From contig NZ_CVRR01000005.1 of assembly GCF_001406815.1 (NCBI RefSeq), positions 310,001 through 374,000 of the forward strand: 64,000 bases of DNA, read 5' to 3'. The translations under genes were made by a program, and so were the position numbers. Source of the DNA: Roseburia faecis. GTDB taxonomy: Bacteria > Bacillota > Clostridia > Lachnospirales > Lachnospiraceae. Shown here one piece after another: positions 51,825-61,734 of this stretch (position 1 is its first letter; every line of letters starts with the position of its first letter). Under the pieces are notes generated by a model that saw nothing but the letters and a program-made list of their open reading frames with translations, was not told where the DNA came from and ran no database searches.

Positions 51825-51850
51825 CTGTAAAATCTAACGATATTTTACAG
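51825..51850 (-). promoter_or_regulatory. Candidate operator of ECF S gene
   Basis: CTGTAAAAT and ATTTTACAG are a perfect inverted repeat with eight bases between, 17 bases ahead of the start codon, overlapping the ribosome-site region. Confidence 0.5.
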
Positions 51851-51892
51851 CAGAATGGTTATATGTAAATATCCAGTTTTGTATATTTTTAT

Positions 51893-51917
51893 AGGGTCAG
51901 ACAATATCTGACCCTAT
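51893..51917 (-). terminator. Stem-loop after trpZ
   Basis: TAGGGTCAGA and TCTGACCCTA form a perfect stem two bases after the ATPase stop. It lacks a T run on the minus strand, so it may protect or process the mRNA end rather than terminate. Confidence 0.5.
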
Positions 51918-51919
51918 TT

Positions 51920-52693
51920 TTAATTTCCGCACTCTATTGAAATTTCATTAAAGGTTCCTAGAATATCATCGACCTGCATCGCCTTCTTTTCGGCTCCCGC
52001 CTTGTCAATGATCGCATGTCCCTGATGCATCATCAGAAGACGGTCCCCGTATTCCACGGCATAACGAAGGTTATGAGTGACCATAATCGTCGTGACCTTT
52101 TTCTCTTTTACAATTTTTCCGGTGAGCTGCATCACAATCTCGGCGGTCTTTGGATCAAGTGCTGCGGTATGTTCGTCCAGAATGAGAAATTCAATCGGTT
52201 TCATCGTTGCCATAAGAAGTGCCAGCGTCTGTCTCTGTCCTCCGGAGAGTGCCCCGACCTTTGTATGCATTTTATCTTCCAGTCCCAGACCAACACTTGC
52301 AAGAAGCTCACGGTACGCATTGATTCTTGCATGATTCGTTCCGCGTCCCAAACCATACGTTTTTCCTTTATTGTCTGCTATAGCCAGATTCTCCAGAATC
52401 GTCATGGACGGGCAGGTTCCCTTCGATGGGTCCTGAAATACCCGTCCAATACTCTGGTGGCGGATAAAATCTTTTTTCTTTGTAATATCCACGCCGTTTA
52501 CCATAATCTTACCACCGTCCACCGGAATACTTCCACAGATGATATTAAGCATGGAAGTCTTTCCGGAACCGTTACTTCCGACAACAGAAACAAACTGTCC
52601 GTCCTCGATGGTCAGGTTAAAATCATCAAACAGGCAGATCTCATTGATCGTGCCGGGATTATACATTTTGTGAATGTGCTGTAATTCCAGCAT
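51920..52693 (-). CDS. trpZ: TrpXYZ-type ABC transporter ATPase
   Basis: A 257-residue ATPase. Walker A VVGSNGSGKTSMLNIICG, Q loop VFQDPSKGTCPSMTILEN, signature GALSGGQRQTLALL and Walker B FLILDEHTAALDPKT. The insertion around YGLGRGTNHARINAYRELLA is characteristic of the branch that pairs with COG2984 binding proteins. Its ATG directly follows the permease stop. Confidence 0.92.
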   Translation of the reverse strand: MLELQHIHKMYNPGTINEICLFDDFNLTIEDGQFVSVVGSNGSGKTSMLNIICGSIPVDGGKIMVNGVDITKKKDFIRHQSIGRVFQDPSKGTCPSMTILENLAIADNKGKTYGLGRGTNHARINAYRELLASVGLGLEDKMHTKVGALSGGQRQTLALLMATMKPIEFLILDEHTAALDPKTAEIVMQLTGKIVKEKKVTTIMVTHNLRYAVEYGDRLLMMHQGHAIIDKAGAEKKAMQVDDILGTFNEISIECGN

Positions 52694-53575
52694 TTACGCC
52701 ACCTTCTTTCTCTTTTTGCGATCCATGCCAAGTACAAGGATCACAAGGAATAACACTGCCGTAATCAGTTTCAAATCAGAGGACGGCATACCAAGCCGGA
52801 TGGCAATTGCCACACAGGCTTTGTACACAATCGAGCCGATCACGACGCTCGTCGTCACACGGATAAATGTCACCTTTTTTAACAGACTGATACCGATGAT
52901 AACGCTCGCAAGACCGATCACCATCGTTCCGGTTCCCATCGAAATATCAAAATACCGCTGCTGCTGTGCAAAAATACATCCGCTTAATGTCACCAGACCG
53001 TTTGCAATCGCAAGGCCAATGATTTTAATTACACCTTTGTCCACGCCCATAGATGTCACGATCGTTTCGTTATCACCAACCGCACGAAGCAGATAACCGG
53101 ACTTGGTATTCATATACCAGTCCAGTAAAAATTTCATGATCAGTGTAATAATCAGGATAATAATGGTATTGGCAAATGGTGCCAGCGCACCGGAAAATAC
53201 CTTCTTTACCAATGCATTGTCAAACAACGTTGTCATATTATAAATCGGAAGATTTGCGCGTCCTGCAATCCGAAGATTTACCGTATAAAGAGCTGTCATC
53301 ATAATAATACCGGACAGCAGATCCCGGACTTTTAATTTTACATGAATCAGTCCGGTTAAAGTACCTGCCACAGCACCTGCCGCAAATGCGATCACCAGTG
53401 TCAGAACCGGATTCATCCCTTTGGAGATCAGCACCGCAGAAAGTGCCGCCCCAAGAGGGAAACTCCCATCTACCGTCAGATCCGGAAAATCCAGAATCGT
53501 GTACGTGATATAAATGCCGAGGGCCATAATCGCATAGATCATACCCTGCTCCAAAACGCTTAATACTAATGTCAT
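52694..53575 (-). CDS. trpY: TrpXYZ-type ABC transporter permease
   Basis: A 293-residue permease with eight or more membrane segments. GIYITYTILDFPDLTVDGSF and PLGAALSAVLISKGMNP open the protein; RAVGDNETIVTSMGVDKGVI is the cytoplasmic coupling loop. It is similar to permeases of the branched-chain/COG4120 group. Second gene of the T-box controlled operon. Confidence 0.92.
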   Translation of the reverse strand: MTLVLSVLEQGMIYAIMALGIYITYTILDFPDLTVDGSFPLGAALSAVLISKGMNPVLTLVIAFAAGAVAGTLTGLIHVKLKVRDLLSGIIMMTALYTVNLRIAGRANLPIYNMTTLFDNALVKKVFSGALAPFANTIIILIITLIMKFLLDWYMNTKSGYLLRAVGDNETIVTSMGVDKGVIKIIGLAIANGLVTLSGCIFAQQQRYFDISMGTGTMVIGLASVIIGISLLKKVTFIRVTTSVVIGSIVYKACVAIAIRLGMPSSDLKLITAVLFLVILVLGMDRKKRKKVA

Positions 53576-53601
53576 GTCATACCCCTTTATAACTTTATAA
53601 C

Positions 53602-54633
53602 TTACTCTACTGTAATCTCATCAAATGTCTGTGCAGCATCTTTGATGTAGGATTCGTCCAGCTTCATGCCAATTTTATCAGCGGCTGCTGTATTGACGTA
53701 CAGCTCTGCTTTTGATGCTGTAATGTATGGAGTGTCAGAAGCCTTTGCTTCTCCCTTTAAGATCTTTGCTGCCATCTTTCCGGTTTCAATTCCAAGCTGA
53801 TAATAATCAATTCCCATGGATGCAACACATCCGGATTTTACCTGCTCGATCTCGCTTCCAAATACCGGGATCTTTGCACTGTTTGCCTTATCAAGAACCG
53901 TCTGTAACGCATTTACTACCGTATTATCGGTCAGGTTACACAGACAATCTACCTTGCCAACCAGATCCGTTGCTGCAATCTCAATATCTGCGGAGGTATT
54001 GATACCCGTGTCAACAATCTCAAAGTTATAATTGCCTGCCAGCTTTTTGTATTCTTCGATGGTGCTGCAGGAATTTGCCTCACTTGTGGTATAAAGGATG
54101 CCGATCTTCTTTGCATCCGGAAGCATCGCACGGATCATTTTCAGCTGTTCCTCCACCGGAAGGATATCAGAAGATCCTGTGATATTTCCAATGCTGGAAC
54201 CATCTTCGTTTGCCAGGCCGGCAGAAACCGGATCAGACACTGCAGTATAAACAACCGGAATGTCCGTATTCATGGTAGAGTTGTATGCGCTGGCTGCACA
54301 AGGTGTTGCAATTGCACAGATCAGATCATCCTTTGCAGATACAAAGCTGTCAGCAATCGTGCTTGCCGTACCGGTATCGGTCTGTGCATTCTGATAATCC
54401 ACCGTCAGGTTTTTGCCTTCCTCAATGCCTTCTTCTTTTAATCCTTCCAGAAATCCTTCGCGGCAGTTATCCAAAGATCCATGCTCCGCAAACTGGGAAA
54501 TTCCCACTTTATAACCACTCTCTGTCGCTGCATTCTGTGTTCCTGTAGCTGCATTTCCACTGTTTCCGCATCCTGCCATAAGTCCCATTGCACATACGGC
54601 TGTCAAAACCATTGCTAATACTTTCTTTTTCAT
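53602..54633 (-). CDS. trpX: TrpX-like substrate-binding lipoprotein
   Basis: A 343-residue lipoprotein with signal peptide ending AVCAMGLMAGCGNSG. The mature part has the two-lobed COG2984 fold: VGISQFAEHGSLDNCREGFL, VDYQNAQTDTGTASTIADSF, AIATPCAASAYNS, PVVYTAVSDPVSAGL and ASMGIDYYQLGIETGKMAAK. A T-box with a tryptophan (UGG) specifier in the leader points to tryptophan as the substrate. Confidence 0.9.
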   Translation of the reverse strand: MKKKVLAMVLTAVCAMGLMAGCGNSGNAATGTQNAATESGYKVGISQFAEHGSLDNCREGFLEGLKEEGIEEGKNLTVDYQNAQTDTGTASTIADSFVSAKDDLICAIATPCAASAYNSTMNTDIPVVYTAVSDPVSAGLANEDGSSIGNITGSSDILPVEEQLKMIRAMLPDAKKIGILYTTSEANSCSTIEEYKKLAGNYNFEIVDTGINTSADIEIAATDLVGKVDCLCNLTDNTVVNALQTVLDKANSAKIPVFGSEIEQVKSGCVASMGIDYYQLGIETGKMAAKILKGEAKASDTPYITASKAELYVNTAAADKIGMKLDESYIKDAAQTFDEITVE

Positions 54634-54710
54634 AATCTTTTCCTCGCTTTCTTTTTCTGACTAACTAACTTCAGAAACAAACCTTTCCCGGCTTTTCTGA
54701 CTCTGAAAAT

Positions 54711-55058
54711 CAAAAAACCGTCTCAGGAAATAAATCCTGAGACGGTAATAAAGCCTTTGCTTTCTTATCGCGGTACCACTCAAATTGACAGTCATCTGTC
54801 CGCTCTGTCACATACCTTCATATGCGCCGAATTGGTAACGGGTTCGGTTCCCGGCGACACCTACTCAATAAACCATATCAAAAATATGTTTCCTGCATTA
54901 ATCGCCTCCGCATAACGGAATCCATGCGATCTGCTCCTTTTCAGGTCGCCCTCAAAAGTCCATTCAACAAATCCTTCCATACTGCATCGCACCACCTGCA
55001 GCTCTCTGGGATATCCAGATAAGTCTACTCCTCTTTCTCATCGGTTTGTTCTCTTATT
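54711..55058 (-). promoter_or_regulatory. T-box riboswitch, tryptophan-specific
   Basis: On the minus strand: stem I with AGAGAGC and GGTGGTGCGATGCAG, a specifier loop GAATGGAC in which TGG (54962-54960) is the likely Trp specifier, a CCGGGAACCGAACCCGTTA stem, the T-box AATTTGAGTGGTACCGCG (near 54771-54787), and a strong terminator ACCGTCTCAGGA/TCCTGAGACGGT with TTTTTT (54711-54747). It terminates transcription when tRNA-Trp is charged. Confidence 0.9.
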
Positions 55059-55063
55059 GCTAT

Positions 55064-55092
55064 ACTTTAATCCTTTTATCTGTATTTGTCAA
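55064..55092 (-). promoter_or_regulatory. Promoter of T-box-trpXYZ
   Basis: A perfect TTGACA and TAAAGT are 17 bases apart on the minus strand, starting four bases after the MCP stop codon. Confidence 0.6.
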
Positions 55093-55095
55093 CCG

Positions 55096-57540
55096 CTAAA
55101 TCTGGAAGAATTTCAGATCTCCCGCCAGACTGTCTGCCATCTCATTTAACTCTTTTGCTTTTTCAACCAGCTGCTCAATCGTCTGATTCAGTTCCGTCAT
55201 GGAAGCGGTTGTTTCCTCTGTAGATGCCGCATTTTCCTCGGAAATGGAAGACAGACTGACAATTACTTCTTCTACCTTATTGCGGGCATCATCGCAGATA
55301 CCTGTGCTGGACTTGATATGAGCAGTCTCTTCACTGGACTTTTGGATTCCATCTCCGAGTGTACGGAAATGTTCCTGTGTACTTGCAAGTTTTTCCTGCT
55401 GGTTCTGCATGATCTCCGTCACTTCGTCTACAATGCTAACGGTCTGTTCTGCTTCATTTGCCAGTTCTTCAATAATTCCGTTGATAATATCTGCCGAAGA
55501 ACTTGACTGCTCTGCAAGCTTCTGAATCTCACTTGCAACTACCGCAAATCCCTTTCCTGCCTCTCCGGCTCTTGCTGCCTCAATGCTTGCATTCAGGGAA
55601 AGCAGGTTGGTCTGGCTTGCAATGGAAGTAATCAGTTCCGTCGCTTCACGGATCTTCTGCACCGATTCATTTGTGGTATGTGTCTGCTGTGCCACCTGCG
55701 CAAAAGCTTCCGTTGTACGACTGTTGGCACTTCCGAGTTCCTCCATAAACTGTGTGGATTCCACACTTACCTGCTGCATCTGCTCAGCCATCTCTCCAAG
55801 CTGGTCTACATCTGCTACGATCTCCGCAAAAACATCTCCCATTTTTGAAATCTGTGTCGATGCTACATCTACCTCACTGGCCTGATTGGTCGCTCCCTTT
55901 GAAATTTCCTCTACCGCGCTTCCGATTTCTCCGGATGTCATATTACTGTTCTTTGCCATTACATCCAGTTCGTTTCCGGATTTCTTTACGTGCTTGGAAA
56001 TTTTCTGTGCGGATTTGATCACCTCAGAAAGTCTTTCCAGGAACTGATTGACATACGCACCAAACGCTGAGAACTCATCCTTGCCGTTTGCTGCGGCACG
56101 AACGGTCAGGTTTCCTTCTGTCATCTGCTGCAATGTATTTTTAAAGTTTTTGATACTCTCATTCATGGTTCGGCTGATCAGCAGTGTCAGCATAATCAGA
56201 ATACCTGCACTTAAAAACAGCACAAAAATCATAATTGCTGTCAGTCTCGTTCTGGATGCACTGGTATCTTTTTCCACCTCTTTCTGTACCGTGGCTGTTG
56301 TCTTTGTCAAATTATCTGCCAGCGTAATATTTTCTTTTTTCAGCTTCAGAACCTGCTCGTCCACCTTGTTCATTGCTTCAAACTGAGACTGCTTGTCTGC
56401 CAGCTTGCTGCTCACATCACTCTGCTGTCCCTTATCAAAAATATACAGTGGAATATTATCTGTCATCTCTTTGAACTGGGCTTCCAGTGCTTTGGCTTCA
56501 TCCGCCACATCATTTCCTTCCATAACATGTTTGCTGTATGTCGCAAAATTATCGTTGATGGAAGCAAATGTTCCGCTGAAATCATATTTGTCCGAAAACG
56601 CTGCAGCAAGAGACAATTCCGCATAGTTTCCCTTTTCGAGATAAGCTTCAAACGTAACGGTACTGTAATCCTGCATCGCGTAGGAAGTAATCGGAAGCTT
56701 AATCGATACTTCTTCCCACTTTGCATTGGATGCCGTAAACTTACTGTTGAAATAAATTGCTTTTCCTTTATTAAAATCAGTGATTTTCTGATCTTTTAAT
56801 GCATCACCGTAAGAACCGGAAATATCCTCATCCGTTACTTTGGAAAGATCTATTTTTTCTTTTTTACTGCCTTTTTGAAAACTGATGTTACTAAAATATA
56901 CTTTTCCCGCATATCCTGCACCGTTACCACCGATTCTGGCAACGAGATAATCTCTCTTTCCGCCTTCCGGAATTTTTCCCTTATAAACAAACTTTGTATA
57001 TGTTTTTCCGTCAATTTTGATTGTCTGTCCACCGCCGCTGATGGATGACCAGCTGCCATCCAGCCAGGACTGATCATCTTTGACAGCAGCAAATGTATTT
57101 GCAAGATCCTCATCATTGGCAATGAATTTCTGATATTCTCCCACATCCGAAGTGTAACCTCTCTGTGATGCCAGTTCACGGATCTGTGAATAATTATCCT
57201 TGCACTCTCCGATGGTTTCTGCCACCGTATCCAGTTTCTTCTTCTCCAGAATGGAGGCAGATTTTTTGGCCGCCTTGCTGTCATTTTCCATATCGGATAA
57301 ATTCTTTACAATTTTTTCGAGGTAGGAATCATCCAGAAAGTAAAGATAAGAAGTTTCCAGACTCTGATTCTCACTCTGTGCCACATTAATGGCATTAATT
57401 TCTTTTAATACCTCATTGTTCCGGCTGTTCTTATTTAACGCGGTAATTCCGCCACTTCCCAAAATCACAGATGCTGCAATTGCAACTCCGCCCATTAAAA
57501 GGATTTTTCCTTTAATGCTCTGTACGAGTCTCATCTTCAT
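55096..57540 (-). CDS. Methyl-accepting chemotaxis protein with large sensor region
   Basis: An 814-residue transmembrane receptor. Membrane segments lie at about 10-30 and 436-460. The outer part is about 400 residues: helical parts flank a beta-rich insert (about 150-320) with [39 protein letters not shown] and [20 protein letters not shown], resembling a jelly-roll carbohydrate-binding module. A HAMP domain follows the second segment, then the signalling domain with the hairpin tip around [20 protein letters not shown] and [28 protein letters not shown] precedes the ATG. Confidence 0.93.
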   Translation of the reverse strand: MKMRLVQSIKGKILLMGGVAIAASVILGSGGITALNKNSRNNEVLKEINAINVAQSENQSLETSYLYFLDDSYLEKIVKNLSDMENDSKAAKKSASILEKKKLDTVAETIGECKDNYSQIRELASQRGYTSDVGEYQKFIANDEDLANTFAAVKDDQSWLDGSWSSISGGGQTIKIDGKTYTKFVYKGKIPEGGKRDYLVARIGGNGAGYAGKVYFSNISFQKGSKKEKIDLSKVTDEDISGSYGDALKDQKITDFNKGKAIYFNSKFTASNAKWEEVSIKLPITSYAMQDYSTVTFEAYLEKGNYAELSLAAAFSDKYDFSGTFASINDNFATYSKHVMEGNDVADEAKALEAQFKEMTDNIPLYIFDKGQQSDVSSKLADKQSQFEAMNKVDEQVLKLKKENITLADNLTKTTATVQKEVEKDTSASRTRLTAIMIFVLFLSAGILIMLTLLISRTMNESIKNFKNTLQQMTEGNLTVRAAANGKDEFSAFGAYVNQFLERLSEVIKSAQKISKHVKKSGNELDVMAKNSNMTSGEIGSAVEEISKGATNQASEVDVASTQISKMGDVFAEIVADVDQLGEMAEQMQQVSVESTQFMEELGSANSRTTEAFAQVAQQTHTTNESVQKIREATELITSIASQTNLLSLNASIEAARAGEAGKGFAVVASEIQKLAEQSSSSADIINGIIEELANEAEQTVSIVDEVTEIMQNQQEKLASTQEHFRTLGDGIQKSSEETAHIKSSTGICDDARNKVEEVIVSLSSISEENAASTEETTASMTELNQTIEQLVEKAKELNEMADSLAGDLKFFQI

Positions 57541-57701
57541 ATTCTGTACTCCTCCTTCATTCTTCTCTGGTACTTTCCATTTATTTTCTAATAAATTTTA
57601 TCATTAAAAATACTTAATTTCAATATTTTATCAGCTTAAATTTAGCTAATATTTCGCATTGTTTTTTGGTGTTTTTTTCTTTTATTACTTTATATCCATA
57701 C

Positions 57702-57748
57702 AAAAAAGACGTCTTTTGCAGACAAAGCCCACAAAAAACGTCTTTTTC
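57702..57748 (-). terminator. Terminator after the APC permease gene
   Basis: On the minus strand AAAAGACGT and ACGTCTTTTTT form an A/T-flanked stem with a long loop, just after the permease stop. Confidence 0.7.
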
Positions 57749-57752
57749 CTTT

Positions 57753-59156
57753 TTATCGCCAGATTCCCCGGCGTCTGCGAATCGTATCATACATATCGTG
57801 TTCCATTGCCATAACTTTTTCCACCGGAACACTTTTAAAAACCGGCATCTTCATTTTAAACCGAATCCAGAAGAAGGAATATACACCCAGTGCAAAAAAT
57901 ACTGCAGCAGATAAAAATAGAATCGCATTGCGTTCCACCGGGTCTGTTGAAATGTTACAAATCATAAAAATAGTACCCGCAATTCCGATAAGCGGAAGCA
58001 CCGGTCCAAACGGAACTTTGAAACTTCTTGGTGCTTTCGGAAGACGGTGCCGCAGCACCAGCACATCAATATGTGCAAAAATATAAGACACCATCCAGAA
58101 TACCGATCCAACCAGAATAAAAAAGGAAATTGCATCCGATGAATCACTGCTGATAAATGCAAATACAAGAATCAGAATACTGATGAACCACACACCGACA
58201 AACGGCACATTGTTTTTGTTCAGTTTTTTAAAGCAGCGCGGCATCATATTCATTTTTGCCATTCCCTGACAGATACTTGCCAGCCCGTTGATCGCAGAGT
58301 TCTGGGAACTGATCAGTGCCAGCGCCGCCACAAAAGCCATCCATATTTTTCCGACATTTCCCAGAAGATTTTCCCCGTACAGCAGATGCGGGGCTGCAGA
58401 ATCTGCCAGCTTGTCCCATGGGGTATAATTGTGAAATCCGAACACCAGAACCGACTGCACAACACAGATCAGTCCCAGCCCAAGAAACATACCGAGCGGT
58501 ACATTCCGCTTGGCATTTTTGACATCCTTCGAAATCGGAATCACATATTCTGCACCAATAAACAGCCAGAATGCAACTGCGGTCATGGAAACAATCGTTT
58601 TCCAGTCTGCGGAAAGAACCATCGGCTGACTCACCTTTTTTCCTGTGCCAAGTCCCAGCATGCCGATGACACCCATAATCACCATCGATCCGACCATCAG
58701 ATATGCCACTGCATCCTGAATCTTTGCAAACATATCCACACCCTTTAAATTGGCAATCAGAAGAATGACCGTCACCAGAACGGTATAGGAAAAGTTTGGA
58801 ATCGGCAGATGAAAAATTTCTCCCATGGCATATGCGAAAATTGAGGCTTCCACACCGGAAGACAATACATTGCAGAACAGATACCCTCCCACCATGGAAA
58901 TCATCGTCGGAAACGGTCCCAGGCAGGCAAGCGTGTACTGTGCCAGTCCCCCGGTCGTATTCGGCATCAGGGCATTGAGTTCCGACAGGGATGCAATGGT
59001 TGTCATGTTAAACAGACAGGCAATTACCATGGCAAAAATAAAGGTCACGCCAATCGTCCCTGCGCCCTGTCCGAGTGAAACCAGACAACTCGTTGCAATG
59101 ACAAGTCCTACAGAAACAGAAATAACACTTTTGAGTCCTAACTTCTTTTCTTCCAT
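57753..59156 (-). CDS. APC-family amino acid permease
   Basis: A 467-residue permease with about 12 membrane segments. It starts KKLGLKSVISVSVGLVIATS, has the conserved LGQGAGTIGV first segment, FWLFIGAEYVIPISKDVKNA in the sixth, and a basic C-terminus. It starts 17 bases after the P-II gene. Its place in a catabolic cluster suggests uptake of an amino acid or amine used by the oxidoreductases upstream. Confidence 0.9.
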   Translation of the reverse strand: MEEKKLGLKSVISVSVGLVIATSCLVSLGQGAGTIGVTFIFAMVIACLFNMTTIASLSELNALMPNTTGGLAQYTLACLGPFPTMISMVGGYLFCNVLSSGVEASIFAYAMGEIFHLPIPNFSYTVLVTVILLIANLKGVDMFAKIQDAVAYLMVGSMVIMGVIGMLGLGTGKKVSQPMVLSADWKTIVSMTAVAFWLFIGAEYVIPISKDVKNAKRNVPLGMFLGLGLICVVQSVLVFGFHNYTPWDKLADSAAPHLLYGENLLGNVGKIWMAFVAALALISSQNSAINGLASICQGMAKMNMMPRCFKKLNKNNVPFVGVWFISILILVFAFISSDSSDAISFFILVGSVFWMVSYIFAHIDVLVLRHRLPKAPRSFKVPFGPVLPLIGIAGTIFMICNISTDPVERNAILFLSAAVFFALGVYSFFWIRFKMKMPVFKSVPVEKVMAMEHDMYDTIRRRRGIWR

Positions 59157-59173
59157 AAACAGACTCCCATCCC

Positions 59174-59518
59174 CTACAACGCTTTTTCGCCCTCATCACC
59201 GGTGCGGACGCGGATGACATTATCCAGTTTATAGATAAAGATCTTTCCATCTCCGATGTGACCGGTATACAGCTGTTCCTTGATGATCTCTACGATGGAA
59301 TTCACACGCTCCGTTTCCACAACAATATTGATCTGCTGTTTTGGAAGCAGTTCCATCTCTTCAAGCTCATCCACTTCATACTCTCTGGTTCCTTTTTCCA
59401 CACCGCATCCAAGTACCTGCATCACGGTCATTCCCCGCACACCGGCTTTGCTGAGTGCTGCTTTTAAGCTGGAAAATTTTGACATGCCTGTAATTACTTC
59501 AATTCTTGACAAACTCAT
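59174..59518 (-). CDS. P-II family regulator
   Basis: A 114-residue P-II protein: LKAALSKAGVRGMTVMQVLG, then the T loop (about 37-59), INIVVETERVNSIVEIIKEQ and the C-terminal signature TGHIGDGKIFIYKLDNVIRV. The T loop is unusual: GCGVEKGTREYEVDELEEME is acidic, the position of the uridylylated Tyr-51 is Glu, and the Gln that contacts 2-oxoglutarate in GlnB/GlnK is replaced by Glu. It lies next to an APC permease instead of amtB, so it probably controls that permease. Confidence 0.9.
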   Translation of the reverse strand: MSLSRIEVITGMSKFSSLKAALSKAGVRGMTVMQVLGCGVEKGTREYEVDELEEMELLPKQQINIVVETERVNSIVEIIKEQLYTGHIGDGKIFIYKLDNVIRVRTGDEGEKAL

Positions 59519-59545
59519 GGTCTTTCCTCCTTGGTATAATGCTCT

Positions 59546-60358
59546 TTACAATTCCAGTTCCGGAATCTTTGTTCCTGTAATGAGCCGCTCATAACCCTGT
59601 GGGGTAATCCCGGCATACTGTTTAAAATCTTTGATCATATGTGCTTCGTCATAATAGCCGCACTGCTGCGCCAGTGCATCTAGCCGGATCCTCTCCGGCA
59701 TTTTATTTATGACATGCAGCAGCTTCTGAAACCGGACAAACCGTTCAAAATTCTTTGGCGAAATTCCATGCACCTGCTGAAAAACACGCCGGATATAACA
59801 TTCCGAATATCCGGTTTCCTCTGCCAGCTGCCGGATACAAATGCATCCATCGGTATCATAAATTCTCTCCCTGAGATAATTTTCCAGCTTTTGTATGCCA
59901 TCCGCCAGTTCTTTTCCACGCAGTTTTGCATATTCCGTCGTAAATACATTGACACGCTCCGAAATATTTTTACTCCCGGCAAGTTTTTCGGTCAGGTGAT
60001 CTCCAAACAGATTGCCATCAATCTCGAGATCTTTGTTAACCAGATCCCGGATGGAAAGTTCTTCCGGCAGAATACAGCTTCCCGGCTGAAAACGGACCCC
60101 AAAATATGAACGTCCGTCCTCAAACTCCCAGCCTTTTGCGGCAAGAACCGTTCCGCCAATATACGTCTTAACATCCTGCTCTCCGATTCCAAACAACAGG
60201 TCCACACTGCCATCCGGCACCGCTTTCATCTCTACCTTTGAATTTTTCTTTTTGGAAAATTCATAAAAGTGGGAGATTCCGGATTTCATTTCTTTTTTTA
60301 CCTCATAATCATCTGTATCCAGCACCAGATACGGCTGCATTGGCATGACGTTTTTCAT
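59546..60358 (-). CDS. AraC-family transcriptional regulator
   Basis: A 270-residue regulator. The N-terminal 160 residues form a cupin-like sensing domain (VEMKAVPDGSVDLLFGIGEQ and GRSYFGVRFQPGSCIL); the C-terminal AraC domain has CIRQLAEETGYSECYIRRVF and QQCGYYDEAHMIKDFKQYAG, ITPQGYERL. It probably activates the surrounding catabolic genes. It lies between the cyclodeaminase-like gene and P-II. Direct repeats TTTAAGTAC and a GC-rich stem occupy the gap upstream (60365-60425). Confidence 0.92.
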   Translation of the reverse strand: MKNVMPMQPYLVLDTDDYEVKKEMKSGISHFYEFSKKKNSKVEMKAVPDGSVDLLFGIGEQDVKTYIGGTVLAAKGWEFEDGRSYFGVRFQPGSCILPEELSIRDLVNKDLEIDGNLFGDHLTEKLAGSKNISERVNVFTTEYAKLRGKELADGIQKLENYLRERIYDTDGCICIRQLAEETGYSECYIRRVFQQVHGISPKNFERFVRFQKLLHVINKMPERIRLDALAQQCGYYDEAHMIKDFKQYAGITPQGYERLITGTKIPELEL

Positions 60359-60429
60359 TTTCTTTCGCCCCTTGTACTTAAACCTCTGCCAGGGCCGCCC
60401 GGCAAAAAGTACTTAAAAAGGCGTACCTT

Positions 60430-61560
60430 TTATGCCATATCCGGCTGATCCCATAAAGGCAGTTCCACGCCGATACCTTCTTTTAATGCATTGCGGTATA
60501 CAGTACCGCCCCAGGCAATGTCCTCAACAGGCATACCGCCTACCGAGTATACAATGATCTCATCATCGCTCTCCCGTCCCGGATGCTTTTTATTAATGAT
60601 ATCGGCAATATCTACAATATCTTCCCGCTGAATCCGTCCTTCGTGCAGATAATCCGTAAACTTGGAACCTATGATCTGTACCATCTCATAACTCGGATAC
60701 GGAAATTCCTCTGCCCAGGCTTCATACAGTTTATAGTTATCCACCACTTTCTTGCAGCGGTTGATCAGAAAATCATCATCAAACCGTGCAGCCGATGGCA
60801 GACAGATGAGTGCACCTTTTTTGACCCAGTCTTCTGCAATATATGGGAAATCGATTTCTTTTACCGGTGCGGTGGAAGTAACACAGATGATGTCACTGTC
60901 TTTTACGGCCTCTTCCATCGAATCACATACGATGACCTGCTGAATCTGCGGACATTCCTTCTTTACGAACTCTTCAAATGCATGCAGGGAACGCTGTCCT
61001 CTTCCTTTCACTTTTACCGTAGTAATCTTCGGGCAGACGCTTAAAAAAGCCAGCAGACAGGTTCTTCCCATAACACCCGGTCCGATAATGGTAACCGTTT
61101 CGGAATCTTTTCCTGCCAGATATTTTGCCCCGACTCCTGGAATTGCTCCGGTACGGTAACAGCTGACAAGATTTGCAGACATCAGTGCCAGTGGCGCCCC
61201 GGTATCTTTATCGTTCAACATCATCATCAGAATGGAACGCGGCAGACCGGAAGCTTTATTCTCACAGTTACTTCCATACCACTTCATTCCTGCCATCTGG
61301 TATTTTCCTCCAAGATATGCCGGCATCGCCATAAACCGGCGGTCGTCTGCATTTTTCGGCATTCCCTCAAACTGCGGATCATCCGGAAAAATGACCTGTG
61401 CACCGTGGGAATTATGGTTGACTCCGGCCATCACATAATCGCCTTTGTTCAATGTAACCAGCAGATCTTCCATTGCCTCCACACACTGATCCATGTTCTT
61501 TACTCCGGCCTTGATCATATCCGGTTCACTCAAATATAAAAATTTAATCCTGGTATCCAT
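60430..61560 (-). CDS. Ornithine cyclodeaminase / tyramine oxidase subunit B family
   Basis: A 376-residue NAD-binding enzyme starting MDTRIKFLYLSEPDMIKAGV. Family features: MAMPAYLGGKYQMAGMKWYG, LMSANLVSCYRTGAIPGVGA, the nucleotide motif VTIIGPGVMGRTCLLAFL and IICVTSTAPVKEIDFPY. The ATG at 61560 has AGGAGG eight bases ahead. Members deaminate or reduce small amino or imino acids. Databases call a similar group 'tyramine oxidase subunit B', a name without strong support here. Confidence 0.85.
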   Translation of the reverse strand: MDTRIKFLYLSEPDMIKAGVKNMDQCVEAMEDLLVTLNKGDYVMAGVNHNSHGAQVIFPDDPQFEGMPKNADDRRFMAMPAYLGGKYQMAGMKWYGSNCENKASGLPRSILMMMLNDKDTGAPLALMSANLVSCYRTGAIPGVGAKYLAGKDSETVTIIGPGVMGRTCLLAFLSVCPKITTVKVKGRGQRSLHAFEEFVKKECPQIQQVIVCDSMEEAVKDSDIICVTSTAPVKEIDFPYIAEDWVKKGALICLPSAARFDDDFLINRCKKVVDNYKLYEAWAEEFPYPSYEMVQIIGSKFTDYLHEGRIQREDIVDIADIINKKHPGRESDDEIIVYSVGGMPVEDIAWGGTVYRNALKEGIGVELPLWDQPDMA

Positions 61561-61613
61561 ATGCATTTCCTCCTTATGTTTTCAGAGGTATGGAATATCA
61601 AAGCAAATAAACA

Positions 61614-61648
61614 AAAAAGACGCCATAGTATCACCTACTATAGCGCCT
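61614..61648 (-). terminator. Terminator or attenuator between FAD gene and cyclodeaminase-like gene
   Basis: On the minus strand CGCTATAGTA and TACTATGGCG pair around GGTGA and are followed by TCTTTTTT. It lies 85 bases after the FAD gene and 50 before the next gene. Confidence 0.8.
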
Positions 61649-61734
61649 TTGCTACTTATTCGTGCTTATAATATACCATACTATCTTTTTGATTGCTACT
61701 CCTGTATTCTTTTTTATACAACAATCCTGCTATC

